Source: an uncultured Erysipelotrichaceae bacterium
Lineage (GTDB): Bacteria > Bacillota_I > Bacilli_A > RFN20 > CAG-826
Assembly (NCBI GenBank): GCA_902791935.1
Contig: CADAXQ010000015.1
Span: 1 to 44,852 of the forward strand
Direction: 5' to 3'
Length of the DNA: 44,852 nt
In this document: positions 1 to 8,372 of the stretch, in pieces
Numbering within the stretch: the stretch's first letter is position 1
How the letters are laid out: the number at the start of each line of letters is the position of its first letter
Notes under the pieces: generated by a model
Told to the model about the DNA's origin: nothing
The model's database searches: none
What the model saw: only the letters and a program-made list of their open reading frames with translations
Made by a program: the position numbers and the translations under genes

Positions 1-48
1 TATAGGATGAAAGGAAAGGAGGAATTGTTCAAAGAGGATTAGCCGACA

Positions 49-1194
49 TTGGTGAAGGATATTTTCCCTAAAATGGTAAAAAATATATTTACTTTATCAA
101 TACTGGGCCTCTACACCGGCAAGTACGACGGCTTCAACATCTCGCACTTCGCCGAATTCCTAAGGGAGAGGGAGGGCATCGACGCCTCCTACCACCAAGT
201 ATACAGGATTCTCTCGGACGCCGGGATAGCGTCGCCGAACGCGCAGCGCAGAAAGCGCAGGGACAACGCCCACCCCAGCCGGGCGAGGAGGCCCAAAGAG
301 GGCGAGCTCGTCCAGATCGACGCCAGCGAGGAGCGTTGGTTCGGCGGATCCTTCCCGAAGGCGACGGCCCATGGCGCGATAGACGACGCGACCGGGAAGG
401 TCCTGAGCGTCTACTTCGAGCGCCGAGAAACCCTGAGCGGATACCTGCACATGTTCAAGGACATACTCGAAGGGTACGGCATCCCTGAGGCTTTCTACGG
501 CGACAACAGGACTGTTTTCACCTTCCGCAGGATGTCCGTCGACGGGCTTTCCGTGGAATACGACGCCGACACCCAGTTCCGAAGGGTCTGTCGTCAGCTC
601 GGCTGCGAGGTGATAACGACGTCCGTAAGCCAGGCGAAGGGCAGGATCGAAAGGCTCTGGAGGACACTCCAAGACAGGCTCATAGCCGAATTCAGGCTCA
701 ACGGCGTCACCACGATCGAGGCGGCGAACGCGTTCATGCCCGGCTTCATAAAGAGGTACAACGAAAGGTTCTCGATCGCAGCGAGGGATAGCGAAGCGGC
801 CTGGGTTGAGCCGCCAAAGGAGCCGGATTTGAGCTTCTACCTATCGACCCAGTACATCAGGAAGGCGGACAGCGGGTCCTCCTTTTCGCTGCTCGGGAAA
901 AGGTACCAGCTCGTTACGGACGGCCTCCAAAAGGTCGGGGTCACGAAAGGCGTCCCAGTCGATTTTTACGTTTCCTTCAGCGGCACCATAACGGCGGTTT
1001 TCCTCGGCAGGCTTTACTCGGTGCTAGAGGCCGTCGAGGTCACCGGCAAGGAAGCAGACGAGGCGTATAGGGAGCAAGCGAAGAAAAAGGGCGGCATGCC
1101 GTATAAGCCTGGGCCGAACCACCCATGGAAAAGGTTCGTTTCGAACTACGTCTACAAGCGGCGAAAAACCGGGGGATCCGACGATGAGGGGTGA
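49..1194 (+). CDS. IS1202/ISNCY-type transposase, N-terminally truncated
   Basis: This is a DDE transposase of the IS1202-like (ISNCY) type. The catalytic triad is visible as D91 (IDASEERW), D152 (GDNRTVF) and E201 (KGRIERLW), followed by the usual region around FIKRYNERF. Recognisable family sequence begins only at about residue 20 (LYTGKYDGFNISHF). Full-length members are about 450-480 aa and carry an N-terminal helix-turn-helix that is missing here. The first ~18 codons (bases 49-102) are AT-rich and do not look like the family, so the start is probably fortuitous and the gene is likely a 5'-deleted remnant. The segment between the HTH side and the first D (RRKRRDNAHPSR) also looks shorter than usual. 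The coding part is clearly richer in GC than its surroundings, a sign of transfer. Since the window starts at base 1, part of the element could lie outside. Confidence 0.75.
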   Translation: MVKDIFPKMVKNIFTLSILGLYTGKYDGFNISHFAEFLREREGIDASYHQVYRILSDAGIASPNAQRRKRRDNAHPSRARRPKEGELVQIDASEERWFGGSFPKATAHGAIDDATGKVLSVYFERRETLSGYLHMFKDILEGYGIPEAFYGDNRTVFTFRRMSVDGLSVEYDADTQFRRVCRQLGCEVITTSVSQAKGRIERLWRTLQDRLIAEFRLNGVTTIEAANAFMPGFIKRYNERFSIAARDSEAAWVEPPKEPDLSFYLSTQYIRKADSGSSFSLLGKRYQLVTDGLQKVGVTKGVPVDFYVSFSGTITAVFLGRLYSVLEAVEVTGKEADEAYREQAKKKGGMPYKPGPNHPWKRFVSNYVYKRRKTGGSDDEG

Positions 1195-1233
1195 ACAAAT
1201 CGCGGGATAAGTTAGGGATGAACAAATCGCGGG
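1192..1233. repeat. Two direct 15-bp repeats at the transposase 3' end
   Basis: The 15-base word TGAACAAATCGCGGG occurs at 1192-1206, overlapping the transposase stop codon, and again at 1219-1233, with a 27-base period. It probably belongs to the right end of the insertion sequence, for example as repeated transposase-binding sites. It could instead mark the edge of a target duplication, which in IS1202-like elements is unusually long (roughly 24-27 bp, from memory). No matching left end is visible in the window. Confidence 0.6.
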
Positions 1234-1297
1234 TCAACAACAATGAGGAATCTTTACGTTTGCATAAAAATAGCATGAAAAGGCTACATTTTTTTCG

Positions 1298-2326
1298 TTA
1301 TTCAGGATAATTTACATGAAAATCCGGTCCTTTTTTGTCCACGGAGATTTGACTCATACGGATTTCTTCAAAACTGAGGTAAAGCTTATCGCGACTTAAG
1401 TCGACTTCGTGACAATTCAGCATGTAGTCTGGGAAGTCTTGTTTCTTTTTGGAGAACGCCATCAAAGAGAACGAAAGAAGTAATGGGATTCCTAATAAAA
1501 ACAAAGAACCTAATACCAAGACAAAATAGACGATGCATTGTCTTATGATCATTCTTCCAGGACGAACGCTTAATAAGTCCGGGCCTGCAATCCCAATATG
1601 GTATAAGCCGCGCCCAAACGTGTAGTGACTCCGGCGGAAACAAAGCGGTGGCAAGAAGTAGATGAGAAACCCTGCGATGGCATAAGCTGGCACAATCTCT
1701 GCCCAGATTAACATTTGGGATTCGTATTTCTGTAATTCTAAATAACCAGGTATCTTCGTTAAAAGATAACCTTGTAATGTATCATCGATATACGGGGCAT
1801 AGGCCACTTCAAAATACGTTTGGTCATTCGCGTTCAAGTCGGGATTTTCGATGACTTTATCATTTGAATCTGTGATGAAGTATGCCGTCTCGTTCGCATC
1901 TTTTAACGTCAAGCGATAGGTGCGATAATCCTCGAGCATCGTTTGATAAGTCGTTGAATCTACTTTATTTTCGGCATAAGTGAAGAATGTATCAATCGCC
2001 TGCACGGCACCGTTCTTACGCTCACTGCCACTAAAGGAACTGCCTTTATAGTACGTTACGATATCGACATCGGTGCCATCTTCTCGTTTCGTGTATAACC
2101 CAGAATCTCGTTGAATGGAAAGATAAGTTTCTTCCTGGGCTTTATAGCCTGCACTAGAAGTTACGATTTCCCGTGCCCCCAAGAAACAAAGGCCAAAGCA
2201 AAGGAAAAAGAAAATCAAATCGAGTAACTTCGCGAAGATGCGGCGATGAAATCGCGGCATCGTGTAATGAATCTCCGTCTTCGCGTCTTTCTTTTCATTC
2301 GGCGCGATGTCGTATACGTCTGTCAT
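1298..2326 (-). CDS. RDD-family membrane protein (second of a pair)
   Basis: A 342-residue integral membrane protein. After a short cytoplasmic N-terminus, an RDD-like stretch with basic residues (RFHRRIFAKLLDLI) leads into a first membrane helix at about residues 30-50. A long polar, probably extracytoplasmic region follows at about 52-205, then a helix near 207-228 and another near 258-285, and a charged C-terminal tail. RDD proteins are small membrane proteins of uncertain function, sometimes linked to ion exchange or transport. The start ATG overlaps the stop of the upstream gene by four bases (ATGA), so translation is coupled. The large loop between the helices is longer than in typical RDD proteins. 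Family assignment is moderate and no substrate can be named. Confidence 0.6.
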   Translation of the reverse strand: MTDVYDIAPNEKKDAKTEIHYTMPRFHRRIFAKLLDLIFFFLCFGLCFLGAREIVTSSAGYKAQEETYLSIQRDSGLYTKREDGTDVDIVTYYKGSSFSGSERKNGAVQAIDTFFTYAENKVDSTTYQTMLEDYRTYRLTLKDANETAYFITDSNDKVIENPDLNANDQTYFEVAYAPYIDDTLQGYLLTKIPGYLELQKYESQMLIWAEIVPAYAIAGFLIYFLPPLCFRRSHYTFGRGLYHIGIAGPDLLSVRPGRMIIRQCIVYFVLVLGSLFLLGIPLLLSFSLMAFSKKKQDFPDYMLNCHEVDLSRDKLYLSFEEIRMSQISVDKKGPDFHVNYPE

Positions 2327-3459
2327 TGATATCCTTTCTTCGCGTAGACCGCGTCTAAGTCATCGTCACGGATTAATAAGGTTAAGGTACTCCGATCGCT
2401 AAGGGAACGGCCAAAGGGATCGGCTAAGATAAAGGCAAAACTGACTAATGCATATAACAAGGACAATGCCGATATTTCAAGTAACCATGGCAATCCGAAC
2501 AATGCATTAAAAGAAACAATAGGCCAAGGCAATAAGAAGAGTACCCACGAAGAAGCGAAGACAGAAGACAAAAACGGTGCCCAGAGCCGTTTTCTTGGCA
2601 AGATGGATAATCCTTCCAAGCTTACGCGTGATTGCCGTAAAAAGAGCCTTCCTAGCGTTTTGCGGTGGGGTAGACAAAGTGGTAGTACCCAATAATAAAG
2701 TACCAAAGCAATGGCTTCGGCAATAAACGCGGATAAAACGGCTAAATCTTGAACCAATTCGTTATTCTGATCCAACGTCTTTTTTAAGACGGCATAATCC
2801 AAAGTCTGTCCATCCGAAGCCGTAAAGGTTAACCCATGCGACTCGGCATGGCTTAACATGGCCGAATAAAGAGGCAAGAAGACCTTTTCTAGCCACGTTT
2901 GATAATCTTTCTCACCCTGTTCCGAAAGAGAGTCCTTAGGCGCCCATTTCGGCGCAAATTCGGTTTTGTAACTTTCTTTTAAGACGGGAGAAGAACCTGT
3001 CAGGTCAAAGAAATCTCTTGCCGTAGCGCAATTCTGATAGAACGAAAGATAAAGTGATTCATCCTTCTGAAGATCTACCGCATAATGACGAAATACTTCA
3101 TATTCTGTTTTTGAGGCATCAACGACATAGAAATACGCGTATTGGTCAAACGTGTAACCTAAATCGATGGAGAAGCGATCCGATTCTGAATCGGCAGTCG
3201 AAGAAGAGAACAATAAGTCATTCCCATAAAGCACGTCATGCATCTCGTTTTCAATGCGTAACGACTCCGTTTGTTTCTCATCATAAGACGTAATGCGCCT
3301 TCCAATCGGATGCACCACAAGATGAAATAATGTGAAAGCAAGAATCAAGCAAAGGAACAAATCGGCGAAATAGGATAATATCCGTTGTCCTTTGCTTAAA
3401 GGAACAACATCAATCGACATGTTCTTTTCCGCGACTTCAGGTGTCTTTGCTTCTTCCAT
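2323..3459 (-). CDS. RDD-like membrane protein (first of a pair)
   Basis: A 378-residue membrane protein with the same plan as the next gene. It has a cytoplasmic N-terminus, a helix at about residues 27-48 (LSYFADLFLCLILAF region), a ~190-residue polar outside loop, a helix around 245-265, and two closely spaced C-terminal helices near 300-345. The pair look like divergent paralogues. I place the start at the ATG at 3459; an in-frame ATG at 3486 would add nine residues. Neither has a Shine-Dalgarno site. A weak -10 (TAAACT) sits seven bases before the 3459 ATG, which would fit a leaderless message starting just after the upstream terminator. Function unknown. Confidence 0.55.
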   Translation of the reverse strand: MEEAKTPEVAEKNMSIDVVPLSKGQRILSYFADLFLCLILAFTLFHLVVHPIGRRITSYDEKQTESLRIENEMHDVLYGNDLLFSSSTADSESDRFSIDLGYTFDQYAYFYVVDASKTEYEVFRHYAVDLQKDESLYLSFYQNCATARDFFDLTGSSPVLKESYKTEFAPKWAPKDSLSEQGEKDYQTWLEKVFLPLYSAMLSHAESHGLTFTASDGQTLDYAVLKKTLDQNNELVQDLAVLSAFIAEAIALVLYYWVLPLCLPHRKTLGRLFLRQSRVSLEGLSILPRKRLWAPFLSSVFASSWVLFLLPWPIVSFNALFGLPWLLEISALSLLYALVSFAFILADPFGRSLSDRSTLTLLIRDDDLDAVYAKKGYQ

Positions 3460-3504
3460 GAATTCAAGTTTAACCGAAAAGAGCATTCTTGTATCGAAAA
3501 GAAC

Positions 3505-3529
3505 GAAAAAGCCTCGCCGAAGCGAGGCT
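3505..3529 (-). terminator. Rho-independent terminator of the giant lipoprotein gene
   Basis: An eight-base-pair stem (3510-3517 with 3522-3529) closes a CGAA loop. Read on the minus strand it is followed by TTTTTCG, so it ends transcription of the Ig/OB-fold lipoprotein gene just before the RDD pair. Confidence 0.85.
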
Positions 3530-3551
3530 CATAAGATGAGGTAGAAGGGAA

Positions 3552-6272
3552 TTAGGCCGCTTTCGCGAATAATTCCATGTTGAGGATGTAACCTCTCTTA
3601 CCGCTCATAGCGGTAGCGATGGTTAACGTTTTAGAGGCTTTAGAAAGGACAAATTCTTGCACTTCAGAGGCCGATTTTGTAGAGGCGCCTTCGACTCCAT
3701 TGACGGAGAATAGAACGGCGGTGGTGTCACTCCAAGAAGCAATCGTCAAGGCCACCTTGTCAACGTTTTGACTAAGCGTAATTGTCAAAGTGCCAACTAG
3801 CTTGCTAGTCCCAAATTTAATGCCTTGAAGAGGATTTCGTCCGCCATTACTTTCGGCGTGAATGACTTTAGAAGCAGAGACAGCGGTGACTAAATTTGTT
3901 GCATCGGTCGGGGTGAAAGTTGCAAAATCGTCTGAGGTTACAGCGACATTAGTATTTGCGCCAGCAAGTGCGATTCCTGTGAAGTCATACTTGATCAACG
4001 AATTATAGGTGATTGAAGTATCAGTGACCGTAACAGTGATAGTAGCGGATTTGCCACTCGCAGCCTTAACGGTGATGACGGCACTTCCTTGTGCGACAGC
4101 AGTCACTAAGCCAGTATCACTGACCTTAGCAACCGCAGTATTAGAAGAAGAATAGGTGTAGGTATCACCTTCAACGCCGAGCGTGGTGGCAGTGATTTGA
4201 GAAGTTTCGCCGACATTTAAGTCCGCATCGGCAATGGCGGCCGTGACTGCACCGGCAGTAACCGTGCAGGCGGTGAGCAAGAAGTTAATGCCACCGTCCT
4301 TGTTCGTGCCTAAGAAGTAACCTTCAACGTCGAGATTGGAAACATCGGTTGCAAGAGCAGCGCCTTTCACCTTCAGTGTGACCGTGAACGTCTTCTTACC
4401 AAAGGTAAAGCTGGTGCTGCCCGTTGGCGTAACGCCGGCGAGTTTCACTTTGCCAGGATGCACGATGCTCGTAAAAGTGACTTTGGCGAAAGCGGTCGCA
4501 ACTTCTTCTGCGGTCATTGCTTCTGCCGTAGAGAGCTTGCCCGTTCCTTCGACTTTTTCAATGGATGCCCCGTTGGTTTCGACTAATCCATAGTAAGGAG
4601 AAGCGGTCTTGCCCGAGAGGTGGACATAGTCGCCGACTGCACCACTATAAGTGGTCTTGTAAGCTTCAAGAATGCCCGTGCCGTCATCGATATAAGGATT
4701 CTTGTAGGAGTCAAGGGCAACGACAACACCTTTGATGTCGACTGGATAGCCGTCTTTTAATTGGCTGACCATGGCATAGGTGATGGTGACGGTGCAAGTG
4801 GCGGTAAGCGCAGAACCAGTACCAGTGTAGTTCGTCAAGCCTTCCGTGGTGGCAGTGATGGTAACGCTGCCTTCTTTTAAGGCCTTCACGACACCTTCCG
4901 CGTTTACGGTAGCGATGGTTTCATTGCTGCTCGACCATTTGACTTTATCATTGAAGCTCGTGCTTTCGCCCGCGGAAACCGTCGCTTTTAAGGTCTTGGT
5001 TTCGCCAGCTAAGAGATTCGCTTCAGTGGCGTCTAAGGTGACGCCTTTAATGGGATCGCCAGGATCCACGACTTCGATGGTGGTGGTAGCGGTAATAGTG
5101 GTGTTCGCCTTTAACGTAGCGGTAACCACGACATTTCCTGCTTTGACACCGGTTAAGACACCGTCTTCGCTGATGGTGGCATATTCGGTGTTATCCACGC
5201 TCCAGGTCACTTCTTTTTGGGTGGCGTTGATAGGAGTATAGGAAGGAACCATTTGTAACGTACCAGCAATACGGACCGAGGTTTCGCCACCTTCGCCAGC
5301 AATGGCTAAAGCTGTCGTCTTTTCGACGTGTTCTTGGTAGGTGTCTACATAGAGCGGGAGATAGCCATACTTTGTCGAATACGTATCGGCATAGCCCGTG
5401 AATTCATAGGCTTTGCCGACTTCTAAGGTACCTGTGAAGTATTTTGGCTCAATGATGCCGGTGCCAAGGTCTTCGGCTTTGAAGGCGAAATAGTCGCCTT
5501 CCATATAGACGGTGCCCCAAACTTTGACTGGAGTGAACGCTTTGAACTTCGTGACATCCGTGTCTTTGATAATGGGCGTTGGATTGGCTAACAAGGTAGT
5601 TGGCGCAGTGCCCGTTAATTTCTTCGCTTGGGTGATGGCGTTGTATTCAAAGATGTTGTTAAATTTGACAACGGTGCCAGCAACGAGCGCATAGTCGCCA
5701 GAAGCAAGCCCTAAGTCAGAAGCTTGGACTTTGTAGACTTCGATGACGCCTGTGCCATCATCGATGAAGAAACCAGAAGAGAAGACGGACTTCACCACAC
5801 CCATGACGGTGTAAGTGCCATCTTCAGCAATGTCTTTGATTTCGGTGCGGTTGATATCTTGGACAGTGAGTTCGACGGAATCGGTCTTGTCCCCATACGT
5901 AACGGTGATGGTCGCACTTCCGACGCCTGCGGCGCGAAGATTGACGCCAGCCACGAACACGACTTCCGGATTGCTCGAAACAATCGTGACTTTGCCTTCG
6001 TTTATGGCAGTGGTGATACCCATTTCGGGATCCAAGGAGAGTTTGACTTTACGATCGTCGTCATAAAGATGCCATTCGGCGGTTAATTCGTCTTTGTTCG
6101 AGATGGCAACGCTGTTGACAGTGAACACGGAACTTGAAGACGATTCGTCTTTGGTGACGGATGAGCTTTCGGTCGTTGTCGTAGACGAGGTCGTTGGTTG
6201 CGTGTTGGTGCAGGCAACAAGGCCAAGCAAGGCCATCGCTGCTAGCGGAATGAACGTTTTCGTTTTCTTCAT
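3552..6272 (-). CDS. Giant surface lipoprotein with BIG2 Ig-like and OB-fold-like repeats
   Basis: A 906-residue secreted lipoprotein. The signal peptide ends in a lipobox (LLGLVAC) and is followed by a Ser/Thr-rich linker. The body alternates BIG2-type Ig-like domains (roughly 50-135, 330-410, 415-500 and 705-780) with OB-fold-like modules recognisable by phrases such as FFIDDGTGVIEVYK and PYIDDGTGILEAYK (roughly 140-320 and 505-700). Similar OB modules occur in bacterial secreted nucleases. A C-terminal beta-rich domain (~790-906) resembles the one in the secreted endonuclease encoded at 18.9-20.9 kb. The start at 6272 is chosen because AGGAGGA lies just upstream and the signal peptide begins there; a longer in-frame reading to 6380 lacks support. 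A terminator follows. Role inferred: binding of nucleic acid or a surface polymer beside the nuclease and transporter. Enzymatic activity is not evident. Confidence 0.75.
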   Translation of the reverse strand: MKKTKTFIPLAAMALLGLVACTNTQPTTSSTTTTESSSVTKDESSSSSVFTVNSVAISNKDELTAEWHLYDDDRKVKLSLDPEMGITTAINEGKVTIVSSNPEVVFVAGVNLRAAGVGSATITVTYGDKTDSVELTVQDINRTEIKDIAEDGTYTVMGVVKSVFSSGFFIDDGTGVIEVYKVQASDLGLASGDYALVAGTVVKFNNIFEYNAITQAKKLTGTAPTTLLANPTPIIKDTDVTKFKAFTPVKVWGTVYMEGDYFAFKAEDLGTGIIEPKYFTGTLEVGKAYEFTGYADTYSTKYGYLPLYVDTYQEHVEKTTALAIAGEGGETSVRIAGTLQMVPSYTPINATQKEVTWSVDNTEYATISEDGVLTGVKAGNVVVTATLKANTTITATTTIEVVDPGDPIKGVTLDATEANLLAGETKTLKATVSAGESTSFNDKVKWSSSNETIATVNAEGVVKALKEGSVTITATTEGLTNYTGTGSALTATCTVTITYAMVSQLKDGYPVDIKGVVVALDSYKNPYIDDGTGILEAYKTTYSGAVGDYVHLSGKTASPYYGLVETNGASIEKVEGTGKLSTAEAMTAEEVATAFAKVTFTSIVHPGKVKLAGVTPTGSTSFTFGKKTFTVTLKVKGAALATDVSNLDVEGYFLGTNKDGGINFLLTACTVTAGAVTAAIADADLNVGETSQITATTLGVEGDTYTYSSSNTAVAKVSDTGLVTAVAQGSAVITVKAASGKSATITVTVTDTSITYNSLIKYDFTGIALAGANTNVAVTSDDFATFTPTDATNLVTAVSASKVIHAESNGGRNPLQGIKFGTSKLVGTLTITLSQNVDKVALTIASWSDTTAVLFSVNGVEGASTKSASEVQEFVLSKASKTLTIATAMSGKRGYILNMELFAKAA

Positions 6273-6382
6273 GTGGGATATTCCTCCTAATTTTTCCGAT
6301 GAATTGCAGTAACGTCTTCCGTTCGAATGACGCCTGCGAGATGGGGATGTATGGTAAACGTTTTGAACCGTTAAACCCAAGG

Positions 6383-6862
6383 TTATTGATAGAACGTCTG
6401 GTTGTGGATGTCGTGGATGAGGGCTTGGCTATCTTTCTTCTTATAGGCGCCAAGAATGGCCAAAACTGCGCCGACGATAGCTAAAATGCCACCGGCAATC
6501 GCAAGGATGACAAAGACATAGAATTCTGGGCAATCGACCACGAGTCGGTGTTGGGCGCTTGGTTTCTTGGCCAAGAGATAGAAGATGAAAGACGTGATTA
6601 AGCAAATGGCCCCAATTGATAACGTGCCTAAGCCTTTGGCCAAATCATTGTTGGCGCGTTGTACTTGGGCATGAGCCGCTTGCGAAAGCGACTTCATCTC
6701 TTCTTCTGAAAGATTCGCATGAATGAGGTGACCACATCTTGGGCAGACATAGTCCACCTCGGCATTCGGATCAATGACGTTCCCTTGTTCCGCGGCCAAA
6801 GAAATCTGTTTTGATTCCAGCTTGGCTTCGTTGATTTTCTTGGCGCAATAAGGGCAACGCAT
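6383..6862 (-). CDS. Zinc-ribbon membrane protein
   Basis: A 159-residue protein with an N-terminal zinc ribbon (CPYC at 3-6 and CPRC at 40-43, four cysteines that could bind one zinc) and two membrane helices at about 80-102 and 116-140. The tail is cytoplasmic and polar. It begins only two bases after the stop of the nuclease gene and has no clear Shine-Dalgarno site, so it is probably translated by coupling and made together with the nuclease. No specific function is recognised. The context suggests an accessory of the surface transporter/nuclease group. Confidence 0.6.
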   Translation of the reverse strand: MRCPYCAKKINEAKLESKQISLAAEQGNVIDPNAEVDYVCPRCGHLIHANLSEEEMKSLSQAAHAQVQRANNDLAKGLGTLSIGAICLITSFIFYLLAKKPSAQHRLVVDCPEFYVFVILAIAGGILAIVGAVLAILGAYKKKDSQALIHDIHNQTFYQ

Positions 6863-6864
6863 CG

Positions 6865-8364
6865 TTAGGCAGCCCCCTGTAAGACTAAATCCGCGGCACT
6901 GTTTGGCAAGATCTGGAAGCGATAAAAATTGCTTGTGGTCTTGTGCACACCGGCAACGCCGCTTAACTTGAACGATTTGTTCACAAAGTCGGTGTAGGAA
7001 CGGTAAGTGGTGGTGCCACCATCGGGAGAATAAGTGAAAGCAAGGTAAGCCGAGAGATTCGTTCCAAAGTAGAGCGTCATGCCATTCTTGCCATCATATC
7101 CACCGGTGCAAGTTAAGGCATCGGTAAACGAGACACGGCAATTTAAGAACGGATAGTCTTTGTTCTTGACCGTGTTGATGAATTCGGTGGATGTCATCGA
7201 GAATTCATGGACTTTGAGTTCATTCGGGATTTGGTCCGGCGTATAAACGACTTTGCCATCGGTGTCACTGATTTGCACCCGGGGAAGCGAGACGCCGGAC
7301 ATCTGGAAACCGAATGTTTCGCTGTCGACAAACGTGCCACAGATTTCAATCAAAGAATTCATCTTTGTGAATTTATCCGGAATGGCAGAGGGGCCCGTAT
7401 AGATATTGATACCGGCATATTCTCCGTCGGCATATTTCGGCTTTGCTGCCCCTTCGGCATAGGTATCATCGGCAGGGTAGAAGTTCGTCAAATAAAGGAC
7501 GGAGTTGCTATAACCTGCGACGACGCCACGAATACGCGCTTTGGCGTTGTCGTATTTATTCGTATGGGTCGGATCAGCAATCTGCGCTTCAATTTCACGT
7601 TTGACGTCGAGCAATGAAATATCCTCGTAACCGCCATAGTTGAAATCGGGGTCAGGCTCATTGCTCCAAATGTGGAGACCATAGGCCTTTGCTTGGAGTG
7701 CCGCATCCCAGAACACATCGGAATACTGGGCAATGCCGGGCTCATCCATCGCGTTCGCATTGGAATAGCCATTTTGCACGATCCAAAGATTGAGTAACGT
7801 CAAATCTTTGTAGTCGCAGTTTTTCTCGGTTTCGTTGATCCAAATGCAGCAAAGATAACGGTCATTGCTGTCTTTGGAGGGTGCACCATATTCCGTTAAT
7901 GTCGAAGAAAGCACGATTGTGCCATTCTTTGCGGCATTATCAATATGTTCGTTCGTGAAATTCGAGGCGGCGCGTCCCCATTCTTCAATGTGGCCGGTGG
8001 CTTCGGGCGTATTGATGCCCAAATAACGAGCGGCAATGATGTTGTCCTCGCTCTTATTGCCAGAGGTGCCGCCATAGAAGTGGGTGGTATCGCCATCAAT
8101 TTTTGTTTTGAGTGTGACTTGACCGACACCGTCGGTAAAGAAGTCGTGGCCTTTGTAGTCTAGTTTCAATTTGGCGGAGCCGTTATGGGCATAGTCAATC
8201 CAGTCGGCATCACCCATGGAGTGGGTAACGGTCGAACTGGCTTCAGAAGTCGTGGCGTCACCGGTATCAGCGCTGGAAGTGGCAGGCGACACCGCCGGTT
8301 GGCAAGCAGCCAAGGAAAATACGGCAGAGAGAAGAGCGATGGTCAGGAGTCTTTGTTTTTTCAT
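6865..8364 (-). CDS. Thermonuclease (SNase)-type surface lipoprotein
   Basis: A 499-residue lipoprotein with lipobox FSLAAC (Cys21) and a Ser/Thr linker. Residues ~80-235 form a staphylococcal-nuclease-like domain: KIDGDTTHF (D90/D92), ARYLGINTPE (R113, E121) and DRYLCCIWI (R169), then LWIVQNGYSNANA. R113, E121 and R169 match SNase Arg35, Glu43 and Arg87. The calcium ligand Asp40 is replaced by Asn117, a change seen in some homologues. The remaining ~250 residues contain an OB-fold-like module and a beta-rich tail. It likely degrades DNA or RNA outside the cell while anchored to the membrane. A GAGGT ribosome site precedes the start, and the gene lies eight bases after the solute-binding protein gene. 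Mycoplasma surface nucleases beside ABC transporters are the closest parallel I know. Confidence 0.8.
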   Translation of the reverse strand: MKKQRLLTIALLSAVFSLAACQPAVSPATSSADTGDATTSEASSTVTHSMGDADWIDYAHNGSAKLKLDYKGHDFFTDGVGQVTLKTKIDGDTTHFYGGTSGNKSEDNIIAARYLGINTPEATGHIEEWGRAASNFTNEHIDNAAKNGTIVLSSTLTEYGAPSKDSNDRYLCCIWINETEKNCDYKDLTLLNLWIVQNGYSNANAMDEPGIAQYSDVFWDAALQAKAYGLHIWSNEPDPDFNYGGYEDISLLDVKREIEAQIADPTHTNKYDNAKARIRGVVAGYSNSVLYLTNFYPADDTYAEGAAKPKYADGEYAGINIYTGPSAIPDKFTKMNSLIEICGTFVDSETFGFQMSGVSLPRVQISDTDGKVVYTPDQIPNELKVHEFSMTSTEFINTVKNKDYPFLNCRVSFTDALTCTGGYDGKNGMTLYFGTNLSAYLAFTYSPDGGTTTYRSYTDFVNKSFKLSGVAGVHKTTSNFYRFQILPNSAADLVLQGAA

Positions 8365-8372
8365 GAATTACC

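Noticed and set aside
5724..6086. Plus-strand open frames opposite the giant lipoprotein gene and opposite nifJ
   Set aside because: They mirror the codon structure of the real genes, have no ribosome sites and encode no recognisable domains.
6273..6380. Longer N-terminus for the giant lipoprotein
   Set aside because: The added residues precede a perfect lipoprotein signal peptide and would bury it. AGGAGGA sits directly before the ATG at 6272.
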